Positions 34,820-42,617 of a DNA stretch of 47,837 bases are shown here, piece by piece. Position 1 is the stretch's first letter, and each line of letters begins with the position of its first letter. The DNA is from Phycisphaerae bacterium (GTDB lineage Bacteria > Planctomycetota > Phycisphaerae > Phycisphaerales > SM1A02). A program made the translations under genes and the position numbers. Location: assembly GCA_002702575.1 (NCBI GenBank), contig PAAJ01000017.1:12419-60255 (forward strand), in the 5' to 3' direction. The notes beneath the pieces are model-generated. The model was not told where the DNA came from. It searched no databases and saw only the letters and a list, made by a program, of their open reading frames with translations.

Positions 34820-35123
34820 TCTCGTTGATCTTCACGCGAAGGTAGGACTGACGGTGACCCTGCTTTCGCTTGTAGCCCTTGCGTCGCTTGAACTTGATCA
34901 CGTCGATCTTCTCGCCCTTGAGCTGGGTCATGACTTCAGCACTGACCTTGGCGCCGTCGATGTAAGGCGTACCCAACTGGGCAGGCTTGTCAGCGTCGGT
35001 CTTGAGTGCGAGGACACGATCGAACACGACGGTGTCGCCATGCTCTCCACGGAGGTCGATGTCCAGGACGTCGCCCTGGCGGACGATGATCTGGGTTCCA
35101 CTGTCTTCAACGATGGCATACAC
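34809..35123 (-). CDS. rplU: 50S ribosomal protein bL21
   Basis: A 104-residue protein, the normal bL21 length. It opens with YAIVEDSGTQIIVRQGD and ends in the basic RNA-binding segment IKFKRRKGYKRKQGHRQ followed by VKINEI, all diagnostic. The start is GTG 35123, 7 nt after a perfect AGGAGG (35131-35136). In most bacteria rplU is followed by rpmA (bL27). Here a convergent lipoprotein gene lies directly downstream, so rpmA must be elsewhere. Confidence 0.95.
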   Translation of the reverse strand: MYAIVEDSGTQIIVRQGDVLDIDLRGEHGDTVVFDRVLALKTDADKPAQLGTPYIDGAKVSAEVMTQLKGEKIDVIKFKRRKGYKRKQGHRQSYLRVKINEITG

Positions 35124-35130
35124 GGGAAGG

Positions 35131-35136
35131 CCTCCT
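35131..35136 (-). promoter_or_regulatory. Perfect Shine-Dalgarno AGGAGG of rplU
   Basis: AGGAGG is 7 nt before GTG 35123. It decides the start in favour of the GTG over an in-frame ATG 30 nt upstream and shows that strong SD-led genes coexist with leaderless ones. Confidence 0.75.
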
Positions 35137-35218
35137 GGGCTCGAGAATCGCACATGATACCCGTTCCTGCGTCGACCTCAAGCCTCCATCTTCAGCAGGG
35201 AGCCCTGAGTTGAGATCC

Positions 35219-36811
35219 ATGCTCGATCTTGTGGCCACAGCAGCCCCTGCAGCCCCCCCATCGGTCCAGGAGGCCCCGAGCCGCTTTGCCCTGCTGGATT
35301 GGGCGGTTGTGGGGTGTTATCTCGTGGCCGTGGTTCTGGTCGGGGCCCGAATGTCCCGTAAAAAGGAGCAGGGAGACGATTTCTTCCTCGCTGGCAGATC
35401 CATGCCGGTCTGGGCCGTTGCGGTCTCCACTCTGGCAACCGCCCTCTCGGCGGCGACCTTCATCGGGGGTCCTCAGCAGGGCTATCGAGGCGATCTCAGC
35501 TATCTCACCTTCAAGTTCGCCGGTCTGGCCGCCTTCATCATCGTCGGCTTCCTGTTCCTCCCCGCCATCTTCAAGGCCGGCACGCCGAGTGTCTATGGCC
35601 TGGTCGCCCAGCGGTTCGGAACCGGCGCTGGAGCCAGCTCCGCGATCATGTTCGGTCTCGGTCGATTGCTTGCCAGCGGTGCCAGGCTCTTCATGACCGC
35701 CATCCCGTTTGCACTGGTGGCCTTTGGAGATGCCACTGGCTGGTCTCTGGCCTTCTCCATCGTGACCGTCGCTTCCGTGGCCTGCATCTACACGATGCTG
35801 GGTGGTGTTCGAGCCGTGATCTGGACGGATGTCCTGCAGGCCTGTGTTCTGGTTGGAACGGTCTGCATCGGCATCATCATTCTCTGGGGCAAGATCGATA
35901 CGACGCCCGGCATGGCGCTTGATTCGATCATCGCAGCTGACAAGCATCGCATGCTGGACTTCTCCTTCTCATGGACGAAGCCGTACACCGTCTGGGGTGC
36001 AGCGATTGGCATGACGCTCTTTCTGGTAGCGGCGTACGGAACGGATCAGGACATGGCTCAGCGACTGCTGACATGCCGTTCACCTCGAAAGGCAGCCTGG
36101 GCGGGTATCTGCTCGAATCTCATCGGATGGCCGGTGACGTTCCTGTTCCTCGGCATGGGGCTGCTGCTCTGGCTCGAGGAACAGTCCCATGGCCCGATTC
36201 TCCCCGACCTGGCGTCCGCCGGTGATCGCGATGTGTTCCTGCTCTTCATCCTCAGGGACATGCCGGTCGGGTTGCGTGGACTGATGATGGCTGGACTGTT
36301 TGCCGCTGCCATGAGCAGTCTGGACTCGGCCCTCAATGCACTGGCCGCTTCCACGACGGCCGACATCATTCGACCTTGGCGACGATCACGTGGTCTGGTG
36401 GCGATGGATCCGGCATCCGAAACGAGAATGGCCCGCTTCATCATTCTCTCCTGGACCGTTGCGCTGACGGCCTTCGCCCTGCTCTGCGCCTACTGGCAGA
36501 GTGTCAGCGGCGAAACGCTCCTTGACTTCGCGCTGGGGGTCATGGTCTTCGCCTACGCGGGCTTGCTGGGCGTCTTCGCGACAGTTCTCTTCACGCCACG
36601 GGGCAATGCGACATCGGCAACCCTCTCACTGATCATCGGAATGATTGCGGTTCTCTTGCTGCAGCCATTTGCCTGGAACTGGTGGATGCCCTGGTTCGCC
36701 GGCGAAGACCATCTGGCACCTCCGGCGTTCCCATGGCGCATGGCGATTGCCACCGTCATCGCGTTCCTTGTCTGTGTCATTGGCCGGCCTGCGACCTCGA
36801 AGGTCAATTGA
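35219..36811 (+). CDS. Sodium:solute symporter family transporter
   Basis: A 530-residue polytopic membrane protein of the SSS family (LeuT-fold, about 13 TM helices). Typical features are GARMSRKKEQGDDFFLAGRSMPVWAV near the N-terminus, LATALSAATFIGGPQQGY, YTMLGGVRAVIWTDVLQ, YGTDQDMAQRLLTC and FAAAMSSLDSALNALA, a Na+ site helix. The substrate (sugar, amino acid, acid) cannot be read. The start ATG 35219 follows a weak ribosome site; an in-frame TTG lies 9 nt upstream. It is followed after 31 nt by two tandem dehydrogenase genes on the same strand, so it may import their substrate. Confidence 0.9.
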   Translation: MLDLVATAAPAAPPSVQEAPSRFALLDWAVVGCYLVAVVLVGARMSRKKEQGDDFFLAGRSMPVWAVAVSTLATALSAATFIGGPQQGYRGDLSYLTFKFAGLAAFIIVGFLFLPAIFKAGTPSVYGLVAQRFGTGAGASSAIMFGLGRLLASGARLFMTAIPFALVAFGDATGWSLAFSIVTVASVACIYTMLGGVRAVIWTDVLQACVLVGTVCIGIIILWGKIDTTPGMALDSIIAADKHRMLDFSFSWTKPYTVWGAAIGMTLFLVAAYGTDQDMAQRLLTCRSPRKAAWAGICSNLIGWPVTFLFLGMGLLLWLEEQSHGPILPDLASAGDRDVFLLFILRDMPVGLRGLMMAGLFAAAMSSLDSALNALAASTTADIIRPWRRSRGLVAMDPASETRMARFIILSWTVALTAFALLCAYWQSVSGETLLDFALGVMVFAYAGLLGVFATVLFTPRGNATSATLSLIIGMIAVLLLQPFAWNWWMPWFAGEDHLAPPAFPWRMAIATVIAFLVCVIGRPATSKVN

Positions 36812-36842
36812 TCGAGTCAACTCGTTACAGGAACTTCTGAAC

Positions 36843-37745
36843 ATGAATGATCACATCGGAAACAGTCGGAGCGTCTCGGTCATCGGCTTGGGTGCCATGG
36901 GCGCGGGGATTGCTCGCACGCTTCTGAAAGCGGGATGTCAGGTGTCCGTGTGGAATCGATCCCGTGGCAAGGTGGATGAACTCGTCTCTCAGGGGGCTGT
37001 CGCCTGCGACAGTCCGCTCGATGCCGTTCAGGCGAACACGCATGTCATCGTCTGCCTCACGGACTATGCAGCATGGCAAGCCATCATCGAAGCCAATGGT
37101 CTGAGTGACTGCTTTGCTGAAACCTGCATCATCCAGCTGACAACGGGCACGCTTGAAACGGTGCAGGATCACGCGGCCTTCATCGAGCAGCATGGTGGTC
37201 GCCTCGCAGATGGTGCCGTGATGTGCTACCCGAGTGATCTTGGTACGGAAACGGGGTCCCTGCTCATGGCAGGATCGGCCGATGTCCTGGAAGAGTGCGA
37301 TCCCATTCTTCGTCTGCTGGCATCGACCTGGACGAACCTCGGCGAAGACATCAGAAGGCCGACGATTCTGAGTCGAGCGTTGATGGTTGATGTCGGGTTG
37401 TCACTGATCGGTATTGTCAACGGCGTAGCGATTGCCCAGGCCGGTGGTATCTCGCTTGATGTCTTCATGCAGCACACCAGAAACGTGGGTGCGATCATCC
37501 CGACTGAGAAGATCAGGCTCATCGAAGCCATTCGGGATGGCAACACGGAGGAGACTCAGGCCACCATCAACGCGTGGGGCGAAGGCCAGAAAGCGGTTCG
37601 TGCCATTGCCCAGTCACTCGGGACGAACCTGGTCTTTCAGGATGCCGTGAAGATGGTCTTTGAAGAAGCCGAAAGGCGTGGACTTGGGAAGAAGGACCTC
37701 GCTGCACTGACCGAGGTCTTTGCAGGAGAGACTGGTCATGAATGA
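36843..37745 (+). CDS. Imine-reductase-like NAD(P)-dependent oxidoreductase, paralogue 1
   Basis: A 300-residue member of the beta-hydroxyacid dehydrogenase/imine reductase superfamily. The nucleotide site is VIGLGAMGAGIA (GLGAMG 15-20) with VWNRSRGKVDELV, which suggests NADP by the Asn-Arg-Ser pattern. The signature LADGAVMCYPSDLGTETGSLLMAG is closer to imine reductases (DGAIxxxPxxIGT) than to hydroxyisobutyrate dehydrogenase. The substrate-domain helix reads ILSRALMVDVG. The Lys of classical dehydrogenases is absent there, and Ser177 appears to take the place of the catalytic Asp of many imine reductases. The substrate is unknown. It is followed by a paralogue with an 8-nt overlap. Confidence 0.8.
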   Translation: MNDHIGNSRSVSVIGLGAMGAGIARTLLKAGCQVSVWNRSRGKVDELVSQGAVACDSPLDAVQANTHVIVCLTDYAAWQAIIEANGLSDCFAETCIIQLTTGTLETVQDHAAFIEQHGGRLADGAVMCYPSDLGTETGSLLMAGSADVLEECDPILRLLASTWTNLGEDIRRPTILSRALMVDVGLSLIGIVNGVAIAQAGGISLDVFMQHTRNVGAIIPTEKIRLIEAIRDGNTEETQATINAWGEGQKAVRAIAQSLGTNLVFQDAVKMVFEEAERRGLGKKDLAALTEVFAGETGHE

Positions 37746-38637
37746 TCACGTCGGTACGAGTCAATCCGTCTCGGTCATCGGACTTGGCGACATGGGTTCA
37801 GGCCTCGCCAGAACACTGATCGAGGCTGGCTACCAGGTGTCCGTCTGGAATCGATCTCGTGACAAGGTCGACGCGATCGTCTCTGCCGGCGGGATCGCCT
37901 GCAGCACTCCGAAGGAGGCCCTCCTGTCCAATACTCATGTCTTGGTCTGCGTCGCGGATTACTCGGTCTGGAATCGCATCATCGAAGACCACTCATTGCA
38001 GAATGAATTCAAGGATCGATGCCTCATCCAACTCACAGGCGGCACCTTCGAGGAGGTGGTGACCCATGCGGCCTTCATTGAATCGCATGGTGGACGTCTT
38101 GCCGATGGCGCCATCATGTGCTTCCCTCGTCAGCTGGGGACATCCGATGCCTCTCTGCTCATGTCAGGCGTTCCTGCTGTGCTCGATGAGTGTGATGATC
38201 TCCTGAGGACACTGGCTCCGGACTGGACCAATCTCGGTGATGACGTGAGATTGCCGTCGATCCTGAGCCGGTCGCTTGTCGCGGGCATCCTGACTTCCTT
38301 CGTCGGATTCCTGAATGGCATGGCCGTGTGCCGGGCGGCGGGAATTTCTCTCGATGTCTACAAGTCCCACGCCATCAAGGCGAATGCCATCGTCCCAGCC
38401 GAAAAGAACCGACTGGTCGACGCCGTTCGTGAAGGGCGAACCGAGGAGACCCAGGCCTCCATCGACACCTGGGCAGGTGCCCATCAGACCATCCATGCCG
38501 TGGCGGATGCGATGGGAACCAATCTCGTGCTTCAGAATGCCGTGAAGGATGTCCTGAAACTGGGTCAGGACATGGGGCTTGGTGACCATGACCTTTCGGC
38601 GCTGATCAAGGTCTTCGCACCTGATCAAGCGTGCTGA
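37738..38637 (+). CDS. Imine-reductase-like NAD(P)-dependent oxidoreductase, paralogue 2
   Basis: A 299-residue tandem duplicate of the preceding gene, alignable without gaps over nearly the whole length. Both start MNDH and share SVSVIGLGxMG, VSVWNRSR, IQLTxGT, HAAFIExHGGRLADGA and NAxxIVP/IP-x-EK. Motifs are GLGDMG (15-20) and LADGAIMCFPRQLGTSDASLLMSG, with ILSRSLVAG in the active-site helix. It starts at ATG 37738, 8 nt inside paralogue 1, with AGGAGAG upstream. The pair may form a heterodimer, since this superfamily works as domain-swapped dimers; that is inference. Confidence 0.8.
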   Translation: MNDHVGTSQSVSVIGLGDMGSGLARTLIEAGYQVSVWNRSRDKVDAIVSAGGIACSTPKEALLSNTHVLVCVADYSVWNRIIEDHSLQNEFKDRCLIQLTGGTFEEVVTHAAFIESHGGRLADGAIMCFPRQLGTSDASLLMSGVPAVLDECDDLLRTLAPDWTNLGDDVRLPSILSRSLVAGILTSFVGFLNGMAVCRAAGISLDVYKSHAIKANAIVPAEKNRLVDAVREGRTEETQASIDTWAGAHQTIHAVADAMGTNLVLQNAVKDVLKLGQDMGLGDHDLSALIKVFAPDQAC

Positions 38638-38679
38638 TGTTCCCGACGATGCGGCGTTGCAGCTTCTGAACTTCGCCGT

Positions 38680-39858
38680 TCACAACTGGGCGAGGCGTTC
38701 AAGTGCCGCCTTGATGGTCTCGATCCGCTTGCAGAATCCGAATCGCATCAAGGACGCGCCCTCGGCAGGATCCGTGTAGAAGCTGCTGGGCGGAATGGCG
38801 GCCACGCCGGCATGCTCGATGAGCCACTTGGCGGCGGAGATGTCATCAGGCTGACCAAGATGAGAATGGTCACAGAGCACGAAATAGGCGCCCTGTGGGC
38901 GATAGACCCCGAAGCCCGCCTGCTCGAGTCCCTCACACAGGAGGTCGCGGCGTTCCAGATAGGTGTCGTGAAGTTCCTGGTAATAGATCTCACGGTTTCT
39001 GAGCGCCACAGCGGCAGCATGCTGGAATGGATGGGCGATGTCGAACGTCAGAAACTGATGGGCCGATCGGATGCCGGCCGTGAGATGCGGTGGCGCGATG
39101 GCCCAGCCGATCTTCCAGCCCGTGACCGAGAAGGTCTTGCCGAGGCTGTTCAGGGTGATGGTTCGTTCGTACATTCCTGGCAGCGATGCGATGGAGATGT
39201 GCCGACCTTCATAGACCATTCGGTGATACACCTCATCGGAGAGCACGATCAGATCGCGACGACGGCAGACGTCGGCCAGCGCTTCGAGCTCCGCAGGCGT
39301 GAACACCCGACCGGTCGGGTTGTGTGGCGTATTGAGCATGACGGCTCTGGTCTTCTCGGTACACAAGGCATCGATGGCTGCCGCATCCAGTTCGAAGTGA
39401 GGCGGCTTGAGGGTGAGTGCCCGTGGGATGGCACCGGCCATGGCCAGACAGGGCCGATACGAGTCATAGACGGGGTCCATGACGATGACCTCATCGCCTG
39501 GCTCGAGGAGACCGATGAGGCAGGCGGCGATGGCTTCCGTGCAGCCGCAGGTGACCGTGATCTCATGTGCGGGATCGACCTGGATGGAGGCCGTTGCCTG
39601 GAAGTCGTCGGCAATCGCCTGGGTGAGGACGGGTGCGCCGCCCATCGGTGGATACTGGTTGTGTCCCGAATTGATGGCATCCCTGGCAGCTTCCCGGATG
39701 AAGTCGGGAGCGTCGAAGTCCGGGCACCCCTGACCGAGATTCACGGCACCGGATTCCATGGCCAGGCGGTTGATCTCACTGAAGACCGTCTCGCCGAATG
39801 GCTGGAGCTTGGTGGTGATTCTGGCAGGCTTCTGGATGGACTCGGACCGGTGGCTCAT
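38680..39858 (-). CDS. Class I/II PLP aminotransferase (kynurenine/methionine aminotransferase-like)
   Basis: A 392-residue fold-type I aminotransferase. Motifs are NLGQGCPDFDAP, NQYPPMGGAPVLTQAI, NTPHNPTGRVF (Asn180), LSDEVYHRMVY and the PLP lysine in NSLGKTFSVTGWKIGW (Lys241). FGFCKR near the end carries the substrate carboxylate-binding Arg. Sequence pattern is nearest to YbdL/kynurenine aminotransferase II-type enzymes that accept kynurenine, methionine and aromatic amino acids. Location next to the aminomuconate cluster makes kynurenine or another tryptophan metabolite plausible, but specificity is not proven. It is divergent from the SDR gene with 47 bp between starts. Confidence 0.85.
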   Translation of the reverse strand: MSHRSESIQKPARITTKLQPFGETVFSEINRLAMESGAVNLGQGCPDFDAPDFIREAARDAINSGHNQYPPMGGAPVLTQAIADDFQATASIQVDPAHEITVTCGCTEAIAACLIGLLEPGDEVIVMDPVYDSYRPCLAMAGAIPRALTLKPPHFELDAAAIDALCTEKTRAVMLNTPHNPTGRVFTPAELEALADVCRRRDLIVLSDEVYHRMVYEGRHISIASLPGMYERTITLNSLGKTFSVTGWKIGWAIAPPHLTAGIRSAHQFLTFDIAHPFQHAAAVALRNREIYYQELHDTYLERRDLLCEGLEQAGFGVYRPQGAYFVLCDHSHLGQPDDISAAKWLIEHAGVAAIPPSSFYTDPAEGASLMRFGFCKRIETIKAALERLAQL

Positions 39859-39892
39859 GAGCTCCCCTCTGCGAAGTTGATCTGCTGCCTGC

Positions 39893-39898
39893 TAGTGT
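39893..39898 (+). promoter_or_regulatory. -10-like TAGTGT for a leaderless start of the SDR operon
   Basis: TAGTGT ends 7 nt before ATG 39906. It keeps the T, A and final T that matter most in -10 boxes. No Shine-Dalgarno sequence is seen before this first gene of the operon. Confidence 0.35.
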
Positions 39899-39905
39899 AC
39901 GTCCC

Positions 39906-40694
39906 ATGACACTCCCACTTGAAGGCCGAAGAGCCATCGTATGCGGATCGACTCAGGGTATTGGCCGGGCCTGCGCCGAGCGGCTGGCTGCTGATGGATC
40001 CCATGTCACCCTCCTGGCCCGCAGTCCCGAAGCACTGGCGGAAGTTCGAGATGCCTTGCCTGTTCCCGCCAAACAGCGGCATGCATGGATCGCAGGCGAC
40101 TTCAACAGCTGGGAGGACACCGCTCGAAGCGTCAGTGAATTCCTGGAGGACCGGGGTGAAGTCGACATCCTCGTGAACAATACCGGTGGTCCCCCACCCG
40201 GCACGGCTCTGGATGCGAATCCAGCTGACTATCTGGATGCGATGAAGCCACACCTGGCCCTTTCCCAGGCGATTGTCCAGGCCGTCGTGCCGGGCATGAA
40301 GAAGACCAAGCATGGTCGCATCATCAATGTCATCTCCACGTCGGTCCTCATGCCGATTCGAGGCCTTGGAGTCTCCAACGCCGTGAGAGGTGCGATGGGC
40401 AACTGGTCCAGGACGCTCGCGGATGAACTGGCTGCCGATGGCATCACGGTCAACAACGTGCTTCCGGGCTTCACCGAGACCGGCAGACTCAAGGCCATCT
40501 TCGAGCGCAAGGCGCAGAAGGCCGGAACCACACCGGAGAAGATTCGTCAGCAGATCGTCAATGCGATCCCGGCTCGACGGATCGGTCAACCCGAGGAGTT
40601 GGCGGCTCTGGTCGCCTTCCTGGCATCCGACATGGCCGGTTACATCAATGGCGTGAGTATTCCCGTCGATGGCGGTCGCCTCGCAGCCCTGTGA
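39906..40694 (+). CDS. SDR family protein lacking the catalytic Tyr-x-x-x-Lys
   Basis: A 262-residue Rossmann protein of the short-chain dehydrogenase family. The cofactor motifs GSTQGIG (14-20) and NNTGG (91-95) are intact, and the C-terminal half (VNNVLPGFTET, PEELAALVAFLASDMAGYINGVSIPVDGG) is typical. The YxxxK catalytic motif is replaced by SNAVR (Ser157, Arg161). The protein is therefore either a non-redox member or uses another mechanism. It is the first gene of an operon with an aminomuconate semialdehyde dehydrogenase (11-nt gap) and an aminomuconate deaminase, so a role in the kynurenine/aminomuconate route is likely but undefined. Confidence 0.85.
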   Translation: MTLPLEGRRAIVCGSTQGIGRACAERLAADGSHVTLLARSPEALAEVRDALPVPAKQRHAWIAGDFNSWEDTARSVSEFLEDRGEVDILVNNTGGPPPGTALDANPADYLDAMKPHLALSQAIVQAVVPGMKKTKHGRIINVISTSVLMPIRGLGVSNAVRGAMGNWSRTLADELAADGITVNNVLPGFTETGRLKAIFERKAQKAGTTPEKIRQQIVNAIPARRIGQPEELAALVAFLASDMAGYINGVSIPVDGGRLAAL

Positions 40695-40705
40695 TTGGAG
40701 CTCCG

Positions 40706-42181
40706 ATGGTCGAGGTACTCAATCTGATCAATGGCCAGCAGGTCTCCGCAGACCGTTGGCTCGACCTGGTCTCGCCTGCCACGGGTGAAATCTATGGCCG
40801 ACTGCCGAGAACCCCGACGGCCCTTCCGGCCATCATGGTCGCCCGTGATGCGTGTGCTTCATGGCGGAACACGCCGGTTCGTGAACGCAGTCGCCTCATG
40901 CATGCCCTGGCGGATGCGATCGAATCGGACCTCGCGGCCTTCGCAGAAGCGGAAAGCATCGATACCGGCAAACCGGTCGGCCTTGCCCGAACAGTCGATA
41001 TTCCTCGAGCTGTCGCCAACCTGAGATGGTTCGCCGACTCGGTCATGGAGTTCGGCAGTGAGCATTACGAGACCGGCAGTCGAGCCGTCAATGAAGTGAA
41101 GCATCTCCCAGTCGGCGTGATCGGCGCGATCTCTCCCTGGAATCTGCCGCTGTATCTGTTCACCTGGAAGATCGCACCGGCCCTGGCAACGGGCAACACG
41201 GTCGTCGCCAAACCTTCCGAGCTTGCGCCGGTCACGGCCTGGAAGCTGGGGCAGCTCGCGACGGAGGTTGGATTCCCGCCGGGTGTTCTGAACATCGTGC
41301 ATGGTCTGGGCGCCGAGATCGGCGAGTCGATCGTGCAGGACGATCGTGTCGGCGCCGTGACGTTTACCGGTGGCACCGTCACCGGTCGACGCATTGCTGA
41401 AACCGCGGCAGGTCAGTTCAAGAAGGTCTCCCTGGAGATGGGCGGCAAGAACCCGACCATCATCTTCAAGGATGCCGATCTTGATTCGGCGATCGCCACG
41501 GCTGCGACTGCAGCCTTTGCCAACCAGGGTGAGATCTGCCTCTGTGGCGAACGGTTGCTCGTTCATCAGGACATCCATGACGAGGTCGTCGCCGGATTGT
41601 GTGCCAGGGCATCGGAGCTTGTCATCGGTGATCCACTGGAACCCGAGACGCAGTTCGGCGCCTTGATCTCAAGCGATCATCGAGATCGCGTGGAGTCCAT
41701 GATCCAGCGGGCTCGTGATGAAGGTGGTGAGATCGTGCACGGTGGCAAACGTCCCGCGGATCTTCCGGATCGATGCCGGGACGGCTTCTTTCTCGAGCCG
41801 ACGGTCATCACCGGACTCGACATGACTGCGATCACCAATCGCGAGGAGATCTTCGGACCGGTCGTGTCCATCATGCCCTTCGCGAACGAAGCCGAGGCGG
41901 TCGAGATGGCCAATGACACCGACTACGGTCTCTCCGCGGCCATCTTCACCGAGGATGAGTCCAGGGCCGCTCGGGTCGCACCGGCCATTGAAGCCGGTAC
42001 CGTCTGGGTGAACTGCTGGCTGGTCCGTGACTTCCGCGTTCCATTCGGTGGCGTCAAGCACAGTGGGCTTGGTCGTGAAGGCGGTGATGACGCCTTGCGA
42101 TTCTGTACCGAGGCGAGGACGATCTGTACGGCCACGAGCCGAACGACCGGTGATGTGACGAAGGGAGCCGTACCCACATGA
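40706..42181 (+). CDS. 2-aminomuconate-6-semialdehyde dehydrogenase (ALDH8A1/AmnC-like)
   Basis: A 491-residue NAD+-dependent aldehyde dehydrogenase. General base Glu244 lies in SLEMGGKNP and nucleophile Cys278 in FANQGEICLC. The NQGEICLC form, together with VNCWLVRDFRVPFGG, KHSGLGREGG and FCTEARTIC, is characteristic of the ALDH8A1/2-aminomuconic (2-hydroxymuconic) semialdehyde dehydrogenase group. It would oxidise 2-aminomuconate semialdehyde to 2-aminomuconate in tryptophan degradation. The start ATG 40706 follows GGAG by 5 nt. Its stop overlaps the deaminase ATG (ATGA 42178-42181), giving tight coupling to the next enzyme of the same route. Confidence 0.88.
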   Translation: MVEVLNLINGQQVSADRWLDLVSPATGEIYGRLPRTPTALPAIMVARDACASWRNTPVRERSRLMHALADAIESDLAAFAEAESIDTGKPVGLARTVDIPRAVANLRWFADSVMEFGSEHYETGSRAVNEVKHLPVGVIGAISPWNLPLYLFTWKIAPALATGNTVVAKPSELAPVTAWKLGQLATEVGFPPGVLNIVHGLGAEIGESIVQDDRVGAVTFTGGTVTGRRIAETAAGQFKKVSLEMGGKNPTIIFKDADLDSAIATAATAAFANQGEICLCGERLLVHQDIHDEVVAGLCARASELVIGDPLEPETQFGALISSDHRDRVESMIQRARDEGGEIVHGGKRPADLPDRCRDGFFLEPTVITGLDMTAITNREEIFGPVVSIMPFANEAEAVEMANDTDYGLSAAIFTEDESRAARVAPAIEAGTVWVNCWLVRDFRVPFGGVKHSGLGREGGDDALRFCTEARTICTATSRTTGDVTKGAVPT

Positions 42182-42609
42182 GCAGTCAGACCCATTCAAG
42201 TGAACGTGCCCCTGAACCCGTTGGCGCGTACCCACATGCCAAGCGTGCCGGTGACTTTCTCTACCTCTCCGGAGTCGGACCTCGCCAGCGTGGCTCCAAT
42301 GAGATTCCGGGCGTCACGCTCGATGCCGATGGCAACATCATCGATCATGACATCGAAGCGCAATGTCGCTCCTGTTTCGACAATGTCAAGGCGGTCCTCG
42401 AAGACGCGGGTGCCTCCTGGAGTGACATCGTCGACGTGCTCGTGTTCCTCACGGACATGGATGGCGACTTCAAGCAGTACAACGCGGTCTATGCCGAGTA
42501 CTTCGCCGGAGATGGAAAGCCGAATCCGACCCGGACGACCATCGAGATCAATTGCCTGCCGACACCGATTGCTGTCGAGGTCAAGGTCGTGGCCTATCTC
42601 GGGAAGTGA
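42178..42609 (+). CDS. RidA family 2-aminomuconate deaminase
   Basis: A 143-residue RidA/YjgF-fold protein. The N-terminal APEPVGAYPHAKRAGDFLYLSGVGPRQRGSNEIPGV is the signature of the aminomuconate deaminase subgroup (AmnD), distinct from housekeeping RidA. Later DIEAQCRSCFDNVKAVLEDAG, NPTRTTIEINCLPTPIAVEVK follow. The family Arg that binds the substrate carboxylate is in PTRTTIE. Reaction: 2-aminomuconate to 2-hydroxymuconate/4-oxalocrotonate plus ammonia. Translationally coupled to the preceding dehydrogenase, which makes its substrate; this pairing strongly supports both calls. Confidence 0.88.
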   Translation: MSSQTHSSERAPEPVGAYPHAKRAGDFLYLSGVGPRQRGSNEIPGVTLDADGNIIDHDIEAQCRSCFDNVKAVLEDAGASWSDIVDVLVFLTDMDGDFKQYNAVYAEYFAGDGKPNPTRTTIEINCLPTPIAVEVKVVAYLGK

Positions 42610-42617
42610 GCACAGGA

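Noticed and set aside
35192-35947. A 251-codon open frame on the minus strand.
   Set aside because: Antisense to the sodium:solute symporter, same reasoning: a polar mirror of a membrane protein.
38812-39909. A 365-codon open frame on the plus strand.
   Set aside because: Antisense to the aminotransferase gene with intact PLP motifs; the antisense product has no domain signature.
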